A stretch of 64,000 nucleotides of DNA from Thalassotalea ponticola (GCF_041379045.1 NZ_CP166871.1:2790001-2854000); one strand, 5' to 3'. Counted from the first letter of the stretch, positions 28,269 through 38,555 are shown. A program made the numbers and translations. Notes: generated by a model from the sequence alone, not told the origin.

Positions 28269-29417
28269 GTGCTAAAAACACCACCGCTGTCCTTGTATGT
28301 GCACATCCCTTGGTGTGTACAAAAGTGCCCCTATTGCGACTTTAACTCACACACCTTGAAGTCACAAATTGATGAAACGGCTTACATTAACGACCTCATT
28401 GCTGACTTAGACAGTGATATCAAGCGCTTTGATATAAACCGACCGTTATACTCTGTATTCATTGGTGGTGGTACGCCGAGTTTATTATCCAGTGCGGCGA
28501 TAGAGCAGTTAATTTTAGCTATCAAGCAACGCTTCGACTGTCGTGATGATATGGAAATCACTATGGAAGCCAATCCCGGCACTGTCGAAGCGGAAAAATT
28601 TAAAGGCTTTGCCAATGCCGGCGTTAACCGTCTATCAATTGGCGTACAGAGCTTTGCCTCAGACAAACTGCTAAAGCTCGGTCGAATTCACGACAGTCAA
28701 CAAGCCATTAATGCCGCTCAAATAGCCAAGCAATGTGGCATAAAAAGTTTTAACTTAGACTTGATGCATGGCTTAGAGCAACAATCGATTAATGGCGCCT
28801 TAGACGATTTGCGACAAGCCATTGCTCTGCAACCCGATCACTTATCGTGGTATCAGTTGACTATTGAACCAAATACGTCATTTTATTCAAAACCACCAAC
28901 ACTACCTGCCGACGATGTTCTATGGGACATCCAAGAGCAAGGGTTTGCCTTACTGGCCGAAGCGGGATATCAACAATACGAAGTATCGGCGTTTGCCAAA
29001 AGCGACTCAAAACGCTGTCGTCATAATCTAAATTATTGGCAACACGGAGACTACTTGGGGATTGGCTGTGGTGCCCATGGCAAGATAACCGATGCGACAA
29101 CCAATACTATTTGGCGTACCGTCAAAGTTAAATCACCAAAGAGTTACATGCTCGCCGAGCGAGATTACCTCGAACGCATAGATAGCGTGGACGATAACGA
29201 TCGAACATTTGAATATATGATGAATCGACTGCGTTTATTTTCGCCGTTTAGCGCGGCAGATTTTGAATCGGCGACAGGCATCGCTATTGCCTCAATTGAA
29301 CCGATGTTGTCTAAGGCGATAGCCAAAGGCTTGCTAAACCAGAACGCACCGAACGAATGGCAAATAACCGCGCTAGGGCGGCGTTACCTCAACGACCTCC
29401 TCACCCTGTTTTTATAA
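28269..29417 (+). CDS. hemW: Heme chaperone HemW (radical SAM)
   Basis: Radical-SAM-family protein that binds and delivers heme to respiratory enzymes; long mis-annotated as coproporphyrinogen oxidase. The 382-residue protein has the 4Fe-4S motif in HIPWCVQKCPYCDF (CxxxCxxC). FIGGGTPSLL, EANPGTVE, GVNRLSIGVQSF and the C-terminal HemN domain (HNLNYWQHGDYLGIGCGAH) follow. I chose the GTG at 28269 (VLKTPPLSLYVHIPWC), which aligns with E. coli MVKLPPLSLYIHIPWC. The frame stays open upstream only inside rdgB. Confidence 0.94.
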   Translation: MLKTPPLSLYVHIPWCVQKCPYCDFNSHTLKSQIDETAYINDLIADLDSDIKRFDINRPLYSVFIGGGTPSLLSSAAIEQLILAIKQRFDCRDDMEITMEANPGTVEAEKFKGFANAGVNRLSIGVQSFASDKLLKLGRIHDSQQAINAAQIAKQCGIKSFNLDLMHGLEQQSINGALDDLRQAIALQPDHLSWYQLTIEPNTSFYSKPPTLPADDVLWDIQEQGFALLAEAGYQQYEVSAFAKSDSKRCRHNLNYWQHGDYLGIGCGAHGKITDATTNTIWRTVKVKSPKSYMLAERDYLERIDSVDDNDRTFEYMMNRLRLFSPFSAADFESATGIAIASIEPMLSKAIAKGLLNQNAPNEWQITALGRRYLNDLLTLFL

Positions 29418-29558
29418 ATGGCGTGCTGTTATCCGCGTGATCTCGGCGACCTGATACACAGTGATTACGCCCACAGTACCGGACGCTGAGGTTATTCGAT
29501 TAACGCTTACCCTATCTAAGCAACGTCAGGGCAATACAAACTACTTATTCGTGCGATA

Positions 29559-29777
29559 TTACAAATCGTCGATTTCTTGATTCACCTGATAACCTTTATC
29601 GGTGACTATTTTTTCTAGTACCTCAACCCGCTTTTTTAACGCCGTTAACTCTTGATCCACTTCTTCGGAGCTTGATGATTGACTTTGTTGCTGTTTGAGC
29701 ACAAGGCGACGATGTTTAAAAAACTCATAAAAACCGTAGGCAATAACAAACACGATTAAAAATTCAAATATACGCAC
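29559..29777 (-). CDS. Small membrane-anchored coiled-coil protein (PspB-like)
   Basis: A 72-residue protein with one N-terminal transmembrane helix (IFEFLIVFVIAYGFYEFF) and a basic HRR stop-transfer. A Gln/Ser-rich linker precedes a heptad-like coiled coil (ELTALKKRVEVLEKIVTDKGYQV). Size and layout resemble phage-shock protein B, but no other psp gene is nearby, so the resemblance may be only structural. The function is not recognised. It stands alone, convergent with hemW and divergent from tadA. Confidence 0.6.
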   Translation of the reverse strand: MRIFEFLIVFVIAYGFYEFFKHRRLVLKQQQSQSSSSEEVDQELTALKKRVEVLEKIVTDKGYQVNQEIDDL

Positions 29778-29914
29778 TGAGCTACCTCTCTTTATTTCGT
29801 TAATATCAACAATCGCAACGCTTACAGGTAATTAAACCGGCTATAACTGGCGTCTTAACTCATAGGGCTGCAAATTGCATACCGAAATAAAACGCACATT
29901 GTTTCAATACTTTG

Positions 29915-29920
29915 TATAAT
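29915..29920 (+). promoter_or_regulatory. Candidate -10 element for tadA
   Basis: A perfect TATAAT preceded by TTTG, about 57 bases upstream of the tadA ATG, in an AT-rich gap (29778-29976). No convincing -35 at 16-18 bases is visible, so assignment is tentative. Confidence 0.35.
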
Positions 29921-29976
29921 ATCGCCAATAGGACTCGTAAAACTTTAACCACTTATTGGTAAAAACCGCGACATTT

Positions 29977-30516
29977 ATGACAGCAGCAAGCCAACAGCAA
30001 TTAGATCTTTATTACATGCGACGCGCCTTAGAACTAGCGGATATCGCCGAGCAGCAGGGGGAAATTCCAGTTGGCGCTGTTATCGTCCACGACAATAAGA
30101 TCATAGCAGAAGGTTGGAATCAGTCGATTCAGCTGAACGATCCATCGGCCCACGCCGAGATGCAAGCCATTAGAGCCGCAGGTGAACAGTTAAATAATTA
30201 TCGAATGTTAAACTGTACGCTGTATGTCACGTTAGAGCCGTGCCCTATGTGTGCGGGGTTGTTAGTGCACAGCCGTATTCAACGACTGGTATTTGCAACG
30301 TCAGACTTAAAAACAGGGGCCTGTGGTAGTCTGTTCAACTTAACTGATGATCAGCGCCTTAACCATCAAGTGGAGGTCACATCGGGAGTTTTGGCAGAGC
30401 AATGCGCTAGTAAACTGTCGAGCTTTTTTAAACGACGTAGGGCGGAGAAAAAGGCGTTAAAAAAAGCCCACAAAGCCGCACTTGCTAAGGTAAATAACAC
30501 GCCTGATAACGATTAG
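29977..30516 (+). CDS. tadA: tRNA-specific adenosine-34 deaminase TadA
   Basis: Zinc deaminase converting A34 to inosine in the wobble position of tRNA-Arg(ACG). The 179-residue protein carries the cytidine-deaminase-fold motifs: the zinc His and catalytic Glu in SAHAEMQAI, then TLYVTLEPCPMCAGLL with two zinc cysteines. The specificity region GACGSLFNL is present. The C terminus is a Lys/Arg-rich tail (FKRRRAEKKALKKAHKAA), typical of gammaproteobacterial TadA. ATG 29977 is preferred to an in-frame TTG seven codons earlier. Confidence 0.95.
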   Translation: MTAASQQQLDLYYMRRALELADIAEQQGEIPVGAVIVHDNKIIAEGWNQSIQLNDPSAHAEMQAIRAAGEQLNNYRMLNCTLYVTLEPCPMCAGLLVHSRIQRLVFATSDLKTGACGSLFNLTDDQRLNHQVEVTSGVLAEQCASKLSSFFKRRRAEKKALKKAHKAALAKVNNTPDND

Positions 30517-30792
30517 TCGTTTTGTTCGTTAGGCTCTCGCGCCAACACTACTCGGTAATACACTCGATAACGCGTTGTCACTTTGCGGTGGTTTGCTCTA
30601 ACCAAACGCCGGCGCTGATTCGCTTTACACGTATATTTTCTCATTTTACCTCCTTATTTACCGCACCAAGGTTAAGCCAACAATGTGACAATTTAATGAC
30701 ACAACCACTATTGGTGTGCCCCTCTATTTCTTTGTCCGTCTAGCGCTCTGCCAGGTCAAATCACGTCAGTGTTATTCAACCCTGTTCGCCCC

Positions 30793-32223
30793 TTAGGGTG
30801 CGGCAGACACGTCACTATTAACAACCTTACTCTCAGTGTCAAAAAGACGTGATTTTTGTGCCATATAAACAAGCGTGTCGTAATATGCGCGAATGTTTTC
30901 TACGTAGTCAACGGCTTCACTACCACGAGCAAAACCATATCGGGTGTGCTGGTAATATTTTCGCTGTTGCAATAGCACTAAGCGCTCCTTGACATCAATC
31001 CATCGATCCGGATCGCCCCCTTGTTGCTCAGTTAAACGACGCGCGTCTTCTAAATGTCCCCAACCTATGTTGTAGGCAGCAAGGGCAAACCAGCGGCGAT
31101 CGGGATCTTGAATGCGCGCCGGTACACGTGCCATTAAGCGCGCTAAATACTGTGCTCCGCCACGAATACTTTGCTCGCTATCCAGGCGATTAACAACCCC
31201 CATTTGCTTAGCGGTTGGCAGCGTTAACATCATCATTCCTCGCACCCCTGTATACGAACGAGCATGGGGATTCCAATGAGATTCTTGATAACTGAGTGCC
31301 GCTAATAATCGCCAATCGATGCTTTTGCTGTAACGCTGAAATAAGTGCGCATACTGGGGGAGTTTATGCTCAATAGCACCGATAAATGCGCGCGTATCAA
31401 CGTAATTAAAGTCTTGAACATGACCGTAGTACTTATCATCGAGCGCTAAAATCATCCCATTGGTGTGGCGATCACCAAAAAATTCGACCAGCGATGCCAG
31501 TAGCGCATCATCACTGTTTTGGCTTATCGCCCAAGCAATTGGTTTTGCGGTGTCAATGGTAAACGCCACCGATAACTCGGGATAATAACGTCGCTTCAAC
31601 GCCAAACTATGGCTGTCGGCAACGGTAAAATCGATACGCCCCTCAATGACCTGTGCTAATAATTCGTCGCTGTCAAAGACGTCAGTGGAAGCCACGTCTA
31701 GGTTGGCGTATTGCCGCTGTAACTGCTGCAGGTTTTCTTCGTGACTTGAATGTTTGACTACTGTAATCGGTGCGTCGACATCTTCGATACTGCGCGGCCA
31801 CGCTCGGCCTTGTTTAAACACCAGCTTTTGACTGACATTTTTATAGCTTGGGGCAAAGCGAAAACGCTTGCGCCGCTGTTCAGTAACTGCCAAACCGGCG
31901 GCGAGAATATCAACCTCACCCTGCTCGAGCTTACTAAATAGCTCGTCTAGTGAATACGTTGGTACAATATTTAATTCAACACCCAGACTTTGCGCATAGC
32001 TTTTGGCCAACTCGTACTCAAAGCCCTGCGCACCTTTTGCGCCAATATAGTAACTATTGGGACCAAACAAAGTACCGACGTTGACTTGCTTGCGTTCAAG
32101 TATATTATCTAGAGAGGTTTCAGAAGTGGACTGTTTGCACCCTGTAATCAGGGTTAATAAAAACACTAAAAACAGCGACCGAAACTGACCAACATTTTGA
32201 ATTATATTTATTATTTTTTTCAT
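30793..32223 (-). CDS. mltF: Membrane-bound lytic murein transglycosylase F
   Basis: Outer-membrane lipoprotein cleaving peptidoglycan to 1,6-anhydromuropeptides. The 476-residue protein has a lipoprotein signal peptide with lipobox LITGC. A periplasmic binding-protein-like domain follows (about 45-270, start NVGTLFGPNSYYIGAKG). The C-terminal SLT domain has the catalytic Glu in SYQESHWNPHARSYTGVRGMMML, with AAYNIGWGHLEDAR downstream. MltF usually sits opposite purL, as here. It is somewhat shorter than the E. coli protein (518), mostly in the tail. Confidence 0.95.
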   Translation of the reverse strand: MKKIINIIQNVGQFRSLFLVFLLTLITGCKQSTSETSLDNILERKQVNVGTLFGPNSYYIGAKGAQGFEYELAKSYAQSLGVELNIVPTYSLDELFSKLEQGEVDILAAGLAVTEQRRKRFRFAPSYKNVSQKLVFKQGRAWPRSIEDVDAPITVVKHSSHEENLQQLQRQYANLDVASTDVFDSDELLAQVIEGRIDFTVADSHSLALKRRYYPELSVAFTIDTAKPIAWAISQNSDDALLASLVEFFGDRHTNGMILALDDKYYGHVQDFNYVDTRAFIGAIEHKLPQYAHLFQRYSKSIDWRLLAALSYQESHWNPHARSYTGVRGMMMLTLPTAKQMGVVNRLDSEQSIRGGAQYLARLMARVPARIQDPDRRWFALAAYNIGWGHLEDARRLTEQQGGDPDRWIDVKERLVLLQQRKYYQHTRYGFARGSEAVDYVENIRAYYDTLVYMAQKSRLFDTESKVVNSDVSAAP

Positions 32224-32302
32224 AACGATGTCATTGTGACGGCATTAAAAAAAATATTACAGCTTTTTTTTACAATAAATATGTAATCAAACTGTTTTCC
32301 TC

Positions 32303-32331
32303 TTACTAAATTGTGTGATTTCTTTTATAAT
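32303..32331 (+). promoter_or_regulatory. Promoter of purL
   Basis: A perfect -10 TATAAT (32326-32331) lies 17 bases after TTACTA (32303-32308, three of six to consensus). It would give a leader of roughly 120 nucleotides before the purL start, containing the hairpin at 32390-32426. No PurR-box-like palindrome overlaps it. Confidence 0.6.
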
Positions 32332-32389
32332 GCGCGCGAAAAATCAGCTCCCGAGACGTGATACACCTCAATTTCCTTGATAAGTATTT

Positions 32390-32426
32390 ATTCCATTGCG
32401 ATTAACCTCTATTTTCGCAATGGAAT
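32390..32426 (+). promoter_or_regulatory. Perfect 12-bp hairpin in the purL leader
   Basis: ATTCCATTGCGA (32390-32401) and TCGCAATGGAAT (32415-32426) form a perfect 12-bp stem with a 13-base loop, ending 34 bases before the purL ATG. No U-run follows. Position between promoter and ribosome-binding site suggests post-transcriptional control or mRNA stabilisation. It does not resemble a known purine riboswitch or PurR operator. Confidence 0.6.
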
Positions 32427-32460
32427 TGGTATTTAATTAATAACTATGGTGAGACAAACT

Positions 32461-35400
32461 ATGGAAATCTTACGTGGCGCTCCGGCGCTTTCCGATTTCA
32501 GAATTAACAAGCTACTCGAGCAATGCGCACAGTTAAATCTGCCGGTCACTGATATCTACGCAGAGTTCATGCACTTTAGTCATCAAAGCGCCGAGCTTTC
32601 AGCTGACGAGTCAAGCAAGCTAGCGAAGCTATTAACCTACGGTCCAAAGATCGAAGAGCACGAACCACAAGGAACTTTACTTCTTGTAACTCCTCGCCCG
32701 GGCACTATCTCACCTTGGTCTTCTAAAGCGACTGACATCGCTCACAACTGTGGTCTTGATAAAATCATTCGTCTTGAACGCGGTCTCGCTTACTACGTAA
32801 CTACATCAGCCGAGCTTACAGAGCAACAAAGCGCTGATCTTGCCTCGTTAATCCACGACCGAATGATGGAAACCATCTTTACTGACAGTGGCGATGCACA
32901 GGTATTATTTGCCACAGCGGAACCTGGTAAATTAAAGTCGGTTGATATCTTAACTGGCGGTCGCGACGCACTTGTTAAAGCCAATATCGAGTTAGGCTTA
33001 GCACTTGCTGAAGATGAAATCGACTACTTAGTAGAAAACTTCACTGAGCTTGGTCGTAACCCGAACGACATTGAACTTTACATGTTCGCACAAGCAAACT
33101 CAGAGCACTGTCGCCATAAGATCTTTAACGCCGATTGGACTATCGATGGTGTAGAACAGCCTAAGTCGCTGTTTAAAATGATCAAAAATACCTATGAAAC
33201 TAACCCAGATAACGTACTAAGCGCTTATAAAGACAACGCTGCAGTAATGGTTGGTTCAGAAGCTGGTCGTTTCTTCCCAGACCCAGAAACTAACGAGTAC
33301 GCCTACAACGTTGAAGACATCAACATTCTTATGAAAGTTGAAACGCACAACCACCCTACGGCAATTTCGCCATTCCCAGGTGCAGCAACAGGCTCTGGTG
33401 GTGAAATTCGCGACGAAGGTGCAACCGGTATCGGTTCTAAGCCAAAAGCAGGTTTAGTTGGTTTCTCTGTATCTAACTTGCGTATTCCAGGTTTTGAACA
33501 ACCGTGGGAAACGGACTTTGGCAAGCCAAGCCGTATCGTTAATGCATTAGACATTATGATGGAAGGCCCACTAGGTGGCGCGGCGTTTAACAACGAATTT
33601 GGTCGTCCAAACATTTTAGGTTACTTCCGTACTTACGAAGAAAACGTAAACTCGTTTAACGGTGAAGAAGTACGTGGTTACCACAAGCCAATCATGATCG
33701 CAGGTGGTTTAGGTAACATCCGTAGCGAGCACGTAGAAAAAGGTGAAATCGTTGTTGGTGCAGCGCTTATCGCACTAGGTGGTCCAGCGATGAACATCGG
33801 CCTTGGTGGCGGTGCTGCCTCATCAATGGCTTCAGGTCAATCAGACGAAGACCTAGACTTTGCTTCGGTACAACGCGACAACCCAGAAATGGAGCGTCGT
33901 TGTCAGGAAGTTATCGATCGCTGTTGGCAACAAGGTGACGATAACCCAATTCTATTTATCCACGATGTGGGTGCCGGTGGTCTATCGAACGCCTTCCCAG
34001 AGCTAGTATCTGATGGCGGCCGCGGTGGTAACTTTGAACTTCGCAACGTACCAAACGACGAGCGTAGCATGTCACCACTAGAAATTTGGTGTAACGAATC
34101 ACAAGAACGTTACGTATTAGCGGTAGCACCAGAGCGTGTTGAAGAGTTCCGTGCAATCTGTGAGCGTGAGCGCGCACCGTTTGCAGTAGTAGGTTACGCA
34201 ACCGAAGAAGAGCACTTAACGCTAACTGACAGCCACTTTGCTGACGACGAGTCGCTTGCTAAGCCTATCGATTTACCGCTAAACGTATTACTAGGTAAAA
34301 CACCGAAAATGCACCGTGATGTTGAGTCACGCACTGAAACTGGTAAAGAGCTTGAGCTAGCAGATGTTGATTTAGCCGATGCGGCAGACCGTTTATTACG
34401 TCTACCAACTATCGCTGAAAAAACATTCCTTATCACAATTGGTGACCGTTCAGTAACGGGTATGGTTGCACGTGATCAAATGGTTGGCCCATGGCAAGTA
34501 CCTGTAGCAGATTGCGCGGTAACAGCAGCAGCGCTCGATACCTACCACGGTGAAGCAATGTCGATGGGTGAAAGAACACCTGTTGCTCTACTTAACTACG
34601 GTGCATCAGCACGCTTAGCAGTAGCAGAATCATTAACCAACATCGCAAGTGCCGACATTGGTGATTTAAACAACATCAAGCTTTCAGCTAACTGGATGGC
34701 TGCAGCGGGTCACCCAGGTGAAGATGCAGGTCTTTACGAAGCGGTTAAAGCGGTTGGTGAAGAGTTATGTCCAGCACTTGGCCTAACCATTCCTGTTGGT
34801 AAAGACTCAATGAGTATGAAGACCAAGTGGGAAGAGAACGGCGAAGAAAAAGCGGTTACTGCACCATTATCATTGGTTATTACTGCTTTCGGTCGTGTTG
34901 AAGATATCCGTAAAACCGTTACCCCAGAGCTTCGCACTGACAAAGGCGATTCTCGCATTGTTGCGATTGACCTTTCAAAAGGTAAGAACCGTTTAGGTGG
35001 TTCATGTATCGCTCAGGTTTACAAGCAATTAGGTACTGAGACACCAGACGTTGATAACGCGGAAGACTTAAAGAACTTCTTCAACTTAATTCAACACTTA
35101 GTACGTGATGAAAAACTACTAGCGTACCATGACCGTTCAGACGGTGGTTTATTCACAACCGTAGCTGAAATGGCGTTTGCTGGTCACACGGGTGTTGATA
35201 TTGATATCAGCAAGCTTGCTGGTGACAACCTAAGCGTACTATTTAACGAAGAGCTTGGTGCGGTAATCCAAATCCGCGAAGACGACGTTGATGCAATTCA
35301 CGCCATCATTGAGCAATACGGCTTAATGGAATGTTTCACTGATATTGGTCGCATCAACAACGAAGACGTTATCCGCTTTACTCGTGACGGTGAAGAAGTA

Positions 35401-36381
35401 CTTGCTAACACCCGTACTTACTACCGTACCGTTTGGGCAGAAACGACCTTCAAGATGCAGTCAATGCGTGACAACCCAGAGTGCGCTGAACAAGAGCACG
35501 CACAGAAGTTCGATACTGAAGATCCAGGTCTAAACGCGCACTTAACATTCGACATCAACGAAGATATCGTTGCTGACTTAATCGCGAAGGACGCTACAGC
35601 AGAGAGCAACCCGAAAGTTGCTATCTTACGTGAACAAGGTGTTAACTCTCACGTTGAAATGGCAGCAGCCTTTGACCGTGCTGGCTTTATCACTGTTGAC
35701 GTTCACATGTCAGACATCCTAGGTGGCCGTGTTGATCTTGCCAACTTCAAAGGCTTAGTTGCTTGTGGTGGTTTCTCTTACGGTGACGTACTAGGTGCAG
35801 GTGAAGGTTGGGCGAAATCAATCTTGTTCAACGACCAAGCTCGTGAAATGTTCAAGACCTTCTTCCACCGCGCAGACACCTTCTCATTAGGTGTATGTAA
35901 CGGTTGTCAGATGCTTTCTAACTTAAAAGAAATCATCCCTGGTAGTGACCACTGGCCACACTTTGTACAAAACCGCTCAGAGCGTTTTGAAGCACGTTTC
36001 TCATTAGTTGAGATCCAAGAGTCGCCGTCAATCTTCTTCAAAGGTATGGAAGGCTCTCGCATGCCAATCGCTGTATCTCACGGTGAAGGTCGTGCTGAGT
36101 TCGCTTCAGAAGACGCAATTGGCGCTGCAAACGACTCAGGTACCGTATCAATGCGTTACGTAAACAACTACGGTGATGTTACTGAAACATACCCTGCGAA
36201 CCCGAACGGTTCACCAGACGGTATCACCTCACTAACAACCACTGATGGCCGTGTAACCATTATGATGCCACACCCTGAGCGAGTATTTAGAACGGTTGCT
36301 AACTCGTGGCACCCAGACGAGTGGTTAGAAGACTCACCATGGGTACGCATGTTCCGCAACGCCCGTAAGTTTGTTGGTTAA
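32461..36381 (+). CDS. purL: Phosphoribosylformylglycinamidine synthase PurL (large form)
   Basis: Fourth step of purine synthesis: FGAR + ATP + glutamine to FGAM. The protein of about 1306 residues has all proteobacterial parts: N-terminal PurS-like domain ([19 protein letters not shown]), linker and two AIRS-like synthetase halves ([27 protein letters not shown] start, GGGAASSM). The C-terminal glutaminase has nucleophile Cys in [10 protein letters not shown] and His/Glu in [11 protein letters not shown] chose ATG 32461, matching E. coli MEILRG and preceded by GGTGAG at 8 bases; an ATG five codons upstream also exists. Codon use is strongly biased toward CGT/GGT-type codons, as for a highly expressed gene. 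Confidence 0.97.
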   Translation: MEILRGAPALSDFRINKLLEQCAQLNLPVTDIYAEFMHFSHQSAELSADESSKLAKLLTYGPKIEEHEPQGTLLLVTPRPGTISPWSSKATDIAHNCGLDKIIRLERGLAYYVTTSAELTEQQSADLASLIHDRMMETIFTDSGDAQVLFATAEPGKLKSVDILTGGRDALVKANIELGLALAEDEIDYLVENFTELGRNPNDIELYMFAQANSEHCRHKIFNADWTIDGVEQPKSLFKMIKNTYETNPDNVLSAYKDNAAVMVGSEAGRFFPDPETNEYAYNVEDINILMKVETHNHPTAISPFPGAATGSGGEIRDEGATGIGSKPKAGLVGFSVSNLRIPGFEQPWETDFGKPSRIVNALDIMMEGPLGGAAFNNEFGRPNILGYFRTYEENVNSFNGEEVRGYHKPIMIAGGLGNIRSEHVEKGEIVVGAALIALGGPAMNIGLGGGAASSMASGQSDEDLDFASVQRDNPEMERRCQEVIDRCWQQGDDNPILFIHDVGAGGLSNAFPELVSDGGRGGNFELRNVPNDERSMSPLEIWCNESQERYVLAVAPERVEEFRAICERERAPFAVVGYATEEEHLTLTDSHFADDESLAKPIDLPLNVLLGKTPKMHRDVESRTETGKELELADVDLADAADRLLRLPTIAEKTFLITIGDRSVTGMVARDQMVGPWQVPVADCAVTAAALDTYHGEAMSMGERTPVALLNYGASARLAVAESLTNIASADIGDLNNIKLSANWMAAAGHPGEDAGLYEAVKAVGEELCPALGLTIPVGKDSMSMKTKWEENGEEKAVTAPLSLVITAFGRVEDIRKTVTPELRTDKGDSRIVAIDLSKGKNRLGGSCIAQVYKQLGTETPDVDNAEDLKNFFNLIQHLVRDEKLLAYHDRSDGGLFTTVAEMAFAGHTGVDIDISKLAGDNLSVLFNEELGAVIQIREDDVDAIHAIIEQYGLMECFTDIGRINNEDVIRFTRDGEEVLANTRTYYRTVWAETTFKMQSMRDNPECAEQEHAQKFDTEDPGLNAHLTFDINEDIVADLIAKDATAESNPKVAILREQGVNSHVEMAAAFDRAGFITVDVHMSDILGGRVDLANFKGLVACGGFSYGDVLGAGEGWAKSILFNDQAREMFKTFFHRADTFSLGVCNGCQMLSNLKEIIPGSDHWPHFVQNRSERFEARFSLVEIQESPSIFFKGMEGSRMPIAVSHGEGRAEFASEDAIGAANDSGTVSMRYVNNYGDVTETYPANPNGSPDGITSLTTTDGRVTIMMPHPERVFRTVANSWHPDEWLEDSPWVRMFRNARKFVG

Positions 36382-36400
36382 TCACTAACAGCTAGATACT

Positions 36401-36426
36401 AAAAAAGCGCCGCAAGGCGCTTTTTT
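36401..36426. terminator. Bidirectional intrinsic terminator between purL and the AAA gene
   Basis: AAAAAAGCGCC - GCAA - GGCGCTTTTTT: 11 bp stem with tetraloop and T-runs on both strands, 19 bases after the purL stop and 26 bases after the convergent AAA ATPase stop. It can serve both transcripts. Confidence 0.92.
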
Positions 36427-36452
36427 ATTGCTCAGTTTAACTGTCGTTAGTG

Positions 36453-37694
36453 TTAAAGTTCGTTATCATCAGAGTTCAATGCCATTTTTAGAAAACTTGG
36501 CATTCGAGGATCGGTGAATTGAAAGCATCCTCTGGCTGGCTTATGTAAAATTGTTGTTTTTTCACCTTGAGTTAGTTTTGTTAACCTTCGACTTAAAGCC
36601 TTTGAGTCAACCTCTACACCAAATTTACTCATTAATTTATCCCTTAACTCTGCGCTTCTAAATTCAGGGGTATTGCAATATGAAGCTGTCAATAATAATA
36701 ACTTATACTCTTGTGGAGTATTCAAAGCCCTCAAGGTCGACTCTAGCATTCTTTGTAACGCACCTTCTGAATCTTTAACAGCTTCATTAAGTGCTGACTT
36801 CAATACATCCACGGTAACGTGTTTATTTTTGTTTATGATTGCCGCTTCTCCACATTTTAAACTTATTAAGTGCGTAAAATGAGGGAAACCTGCACTAATA
36901 TCGACGATTTTGTCCACTACATCATTATCTGGTATCAAAGAGAGCCTATGCATACCATTTAATATTAGCTTTTTTAAATCATCATCACACATTCTTTGTA
37001 ATGATACCTCTTTTAGACACCGCTCCACAGATGGATGCCCCGCTGTCAACTCCTCTCCTGTGGTAGCAATGCCAACAACAATAATTTTAAAATTGGAATT
37101 ATTGTCGCTTAATAGTTTTATTAATTCTGCTATTTTTTTCTTATCTGAATCTAACGCTATAGCATCGGCTTCATCAATCAACATTATACCTGACAACCCT
37201 TTCAGCTGATTAGCGACCCAAGAGGGTGATTCAGGTTTGAAATTAGGAGCACTGGTTGTTTTCGTCTCTCGTTTAGATGACACACTTGCTTTCACTATGC
37301 CTGCGTTTAGTCCGGCGCCGCCACCATCATTGTGCGTATGAACTTCTTCTTTAAAAGATAGGTCAACTCCTGATGCTTCCAGTGCCTCTTCAAAAATAGA
37401 AGAGAATGAATCACCTGAATCACACCTCTTTTCGAAAAAGAGACCTCGTTGTAGCCTTTGTAAAATAACTTTACAGGTTGTTTTCGCAAGAGAAGTCTTG
37501 CCTACACCTCGATCGCCATAAAGCAGTATGTGTTGACCAGGTGAATTTATTACACTGACAAGGCGTGTTGCTTCGTCTTCTCTACCAAAAAAATGAGATA
37601 TTTCATCGACGGGTATATGAGGTGTAAAAATTTCCCGTATTCCACTTTTTATTATTGCCGCTTCATTGCTTAAGCCAAAATCTCCGTTTGCCAC
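36453..37694 (-). CDS. Orc1/Cdc6-like AAA+ ATPase of unknown function
   Basis: The 413-residue protein has an N-terminal segment HFFGREDEATRLVSVI that resembles the entry to Orc1/Cdc6 and STAND ATPases. Walker A is GDRGVGKTS (60-68), Walker B IMLIDEADA (Asp174, Glu175), sensor-1 VVGIATTG, and a likely arginine finger Arg225 in PSVERC. A Gly/Ser/Thr-rich insert lies at about 118-152. The C-terminal part (about 320-400) looks like a winged helix (RSAELRDKLMSKFGV, ALSRRLTKL). GTG start with AAGGAG five bases upstream. It stands alone between purL and an exporter gene. It uses ATA and AGA codons more freely than its neighbours, which suggests later acquisition. It may be a DNA-binding or defence-type switch ATPase; no function is claimed. 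Confidence 0.75.
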   Translation of the reverse strand: MANGDFGLSNEAAIIKSGIREIFTPHIPVDEISHFFGREDEATRLVSVINSPGQHILLYGDRGVGKTSLAKTTCKVILQRLQRGLFFEKRCDSGDSFSSIFEEALEASGVDLSFKEEVHTHNDGGGAGLNAGIVKASVSSKRETKTTSAPNFKPESPSWVANQLKGLSGIMLIDEADAIALDSDKKKIAELIKLLSDNNSNFKIIVVGIATTGEELTAGHPSVERCLKEVSLQRMCDDDLKKLILNGMHRLSLIPDNDVVDKIVDISAGFPHFTHLISLKCGEAAIINKNKHVTVDVLKSALNEAVKDSEGALQRMLESTLRALNTPQEYKLLLLTASYCNTPEFRSAELRDKLMSKFGVEVDSKALSRRLTKLTQGEKTTILHKPARGCFQFTDPRMPSFLKMALNSDDNEL

Positions 37695-37750
37695 AGGTTC
37701 TCCTTAATAAATATCGAAGTTTTATCTCGATATATCAGACTCTAGTCTCT

Positions 37751-37768
37751 ACCAACCTATAGGTCGGT
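37751..37768. promoter_or_regulatory. 18-bp near-perfect palindrome upstream of the AAA ATPase
   Basis: ACCAACCTATAGGTCGGT is a dyad centred on CCTATAGG with one mismatched pair, 57 bases upstream of the AAA gene's start, in an AT-rich gap shared with the divergent exporter gene. On the plus strand it is followed by five T, so a short terminator is an alternative reading. An operator for autoregulation is possible but unproven. Confidence 0.4.
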
Positions 37769-37943
37769 TTTTGAATTTTAGATGTTTTAACACGCATTCT
37801 AACTAATTGCTATATAAAGACATATCTAATAACAACTCTTTAATTGATACACAAACTTTAACATCACAAAGGCAGACATTAGCGTAAATATCCGTATAAT
37901 GCGCGCTGATTTTATTTGTAGTTCTCTGTTGTACGATGCCTCT

Positions 37944-38555
37944 ATGATCACTGAATATCTAACTTATGCCACCATGTCAGCGCTGGTTGCTGCCCTACCT
38001 GGTCCATCGAACTTTGTTGCCGCTGAGAATGGCGCGATGGCAGGTTTGCGTAAATCAGGGGTAGCGGTAACAGGTCACATGACGGCTATTTTAATATTGG
38101 CGGCATTATCGGCAATGGGCTTAACCAGTTTAGTTTTAGCCTCGCCTACCGCGTTTATGTTGTTGAAACTACTTGGCTGTAGTTACCTGTGTTATTTGGG
38201 CGTCAACATCATTCGCTCAGCCAGAGCACAGGCTAGTGGCGTAGCAATGGTGGCTCGTTCGATTAAACGTCGCCATATGTGGCGTAAACACTTTACCGTG
38301 GCGATTACTAACCCTAAAGCGTTGTTGTTCTTTAGTGCACTGTTGCCGCAGTTTGTTGATGCATCTAAACCTATGGCGGAGCAGTTTATCCCACTGATGA
38401 GTATTAGCATGTGCTCGGCGTTTACCTTTCCCATGCTGTATGCCTATGTGGGCAAAAAGTCCAATGCGTTAGCGATAAGCGATGCCAATAAAGCGCGCAT
38501 AAAAATGGCGTTTGGTGCCAGCTTTATTCTGTTTTCGTTGTCTTTGCTTTGGTAA
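37944..38555 (+). CDS. LysE/RhtB-family amino-acid exporter
   Basis: Inner-membrane protein of about 203 residues with six predicted hydrophobic segments. The family entry motif is ALVAALPGPSNFVAAENGAMAG, and the middle signature ITNPKALLFFSALLPQFVD is typical of LysE/RhtB transporters. The substrate cannot be told from sequence; relatives export homoserine, threonine, lysine or arginine. I chose ATG 37944 (MITEYLTYATM); an upstream in-frame ATG would add a non-family N terminus. The Shine-Dalgarno is weak. It is divergent from the AAA ATPase gene. Confidence 0.85.
   Translation: MITEYLTYATMSALVAALPGPSNFVAAENGAMAGLRKSGVAVTGHMTAILILAALSAMGLTSLVLASPTAFMLLKLLGCSYLCYLGVNIIRSARAQASGVAMVARSIKRRHMWRKHFTVAITNPKALLFFSALLPQFVDASKPMAEQFIPLMSISMCSAFTFPMLYAYVGKKSNALAISDANKARIKMAFGASFILFSLSLLW

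Noticed and set aside
29559..29777. Calling the small membrane protein PspB
   Set aside because: Layout is similar, but pspA, pspC and pspF are absent nearby and the sequence match is weak, so only PspB-like is stated.
32224..32460. PurR operator before purL
   Set aside because: No palindrome resembling ACGCAAACGTTTGCGT is present; the dyad at 32390 has a different sequence and a 13-base loop.
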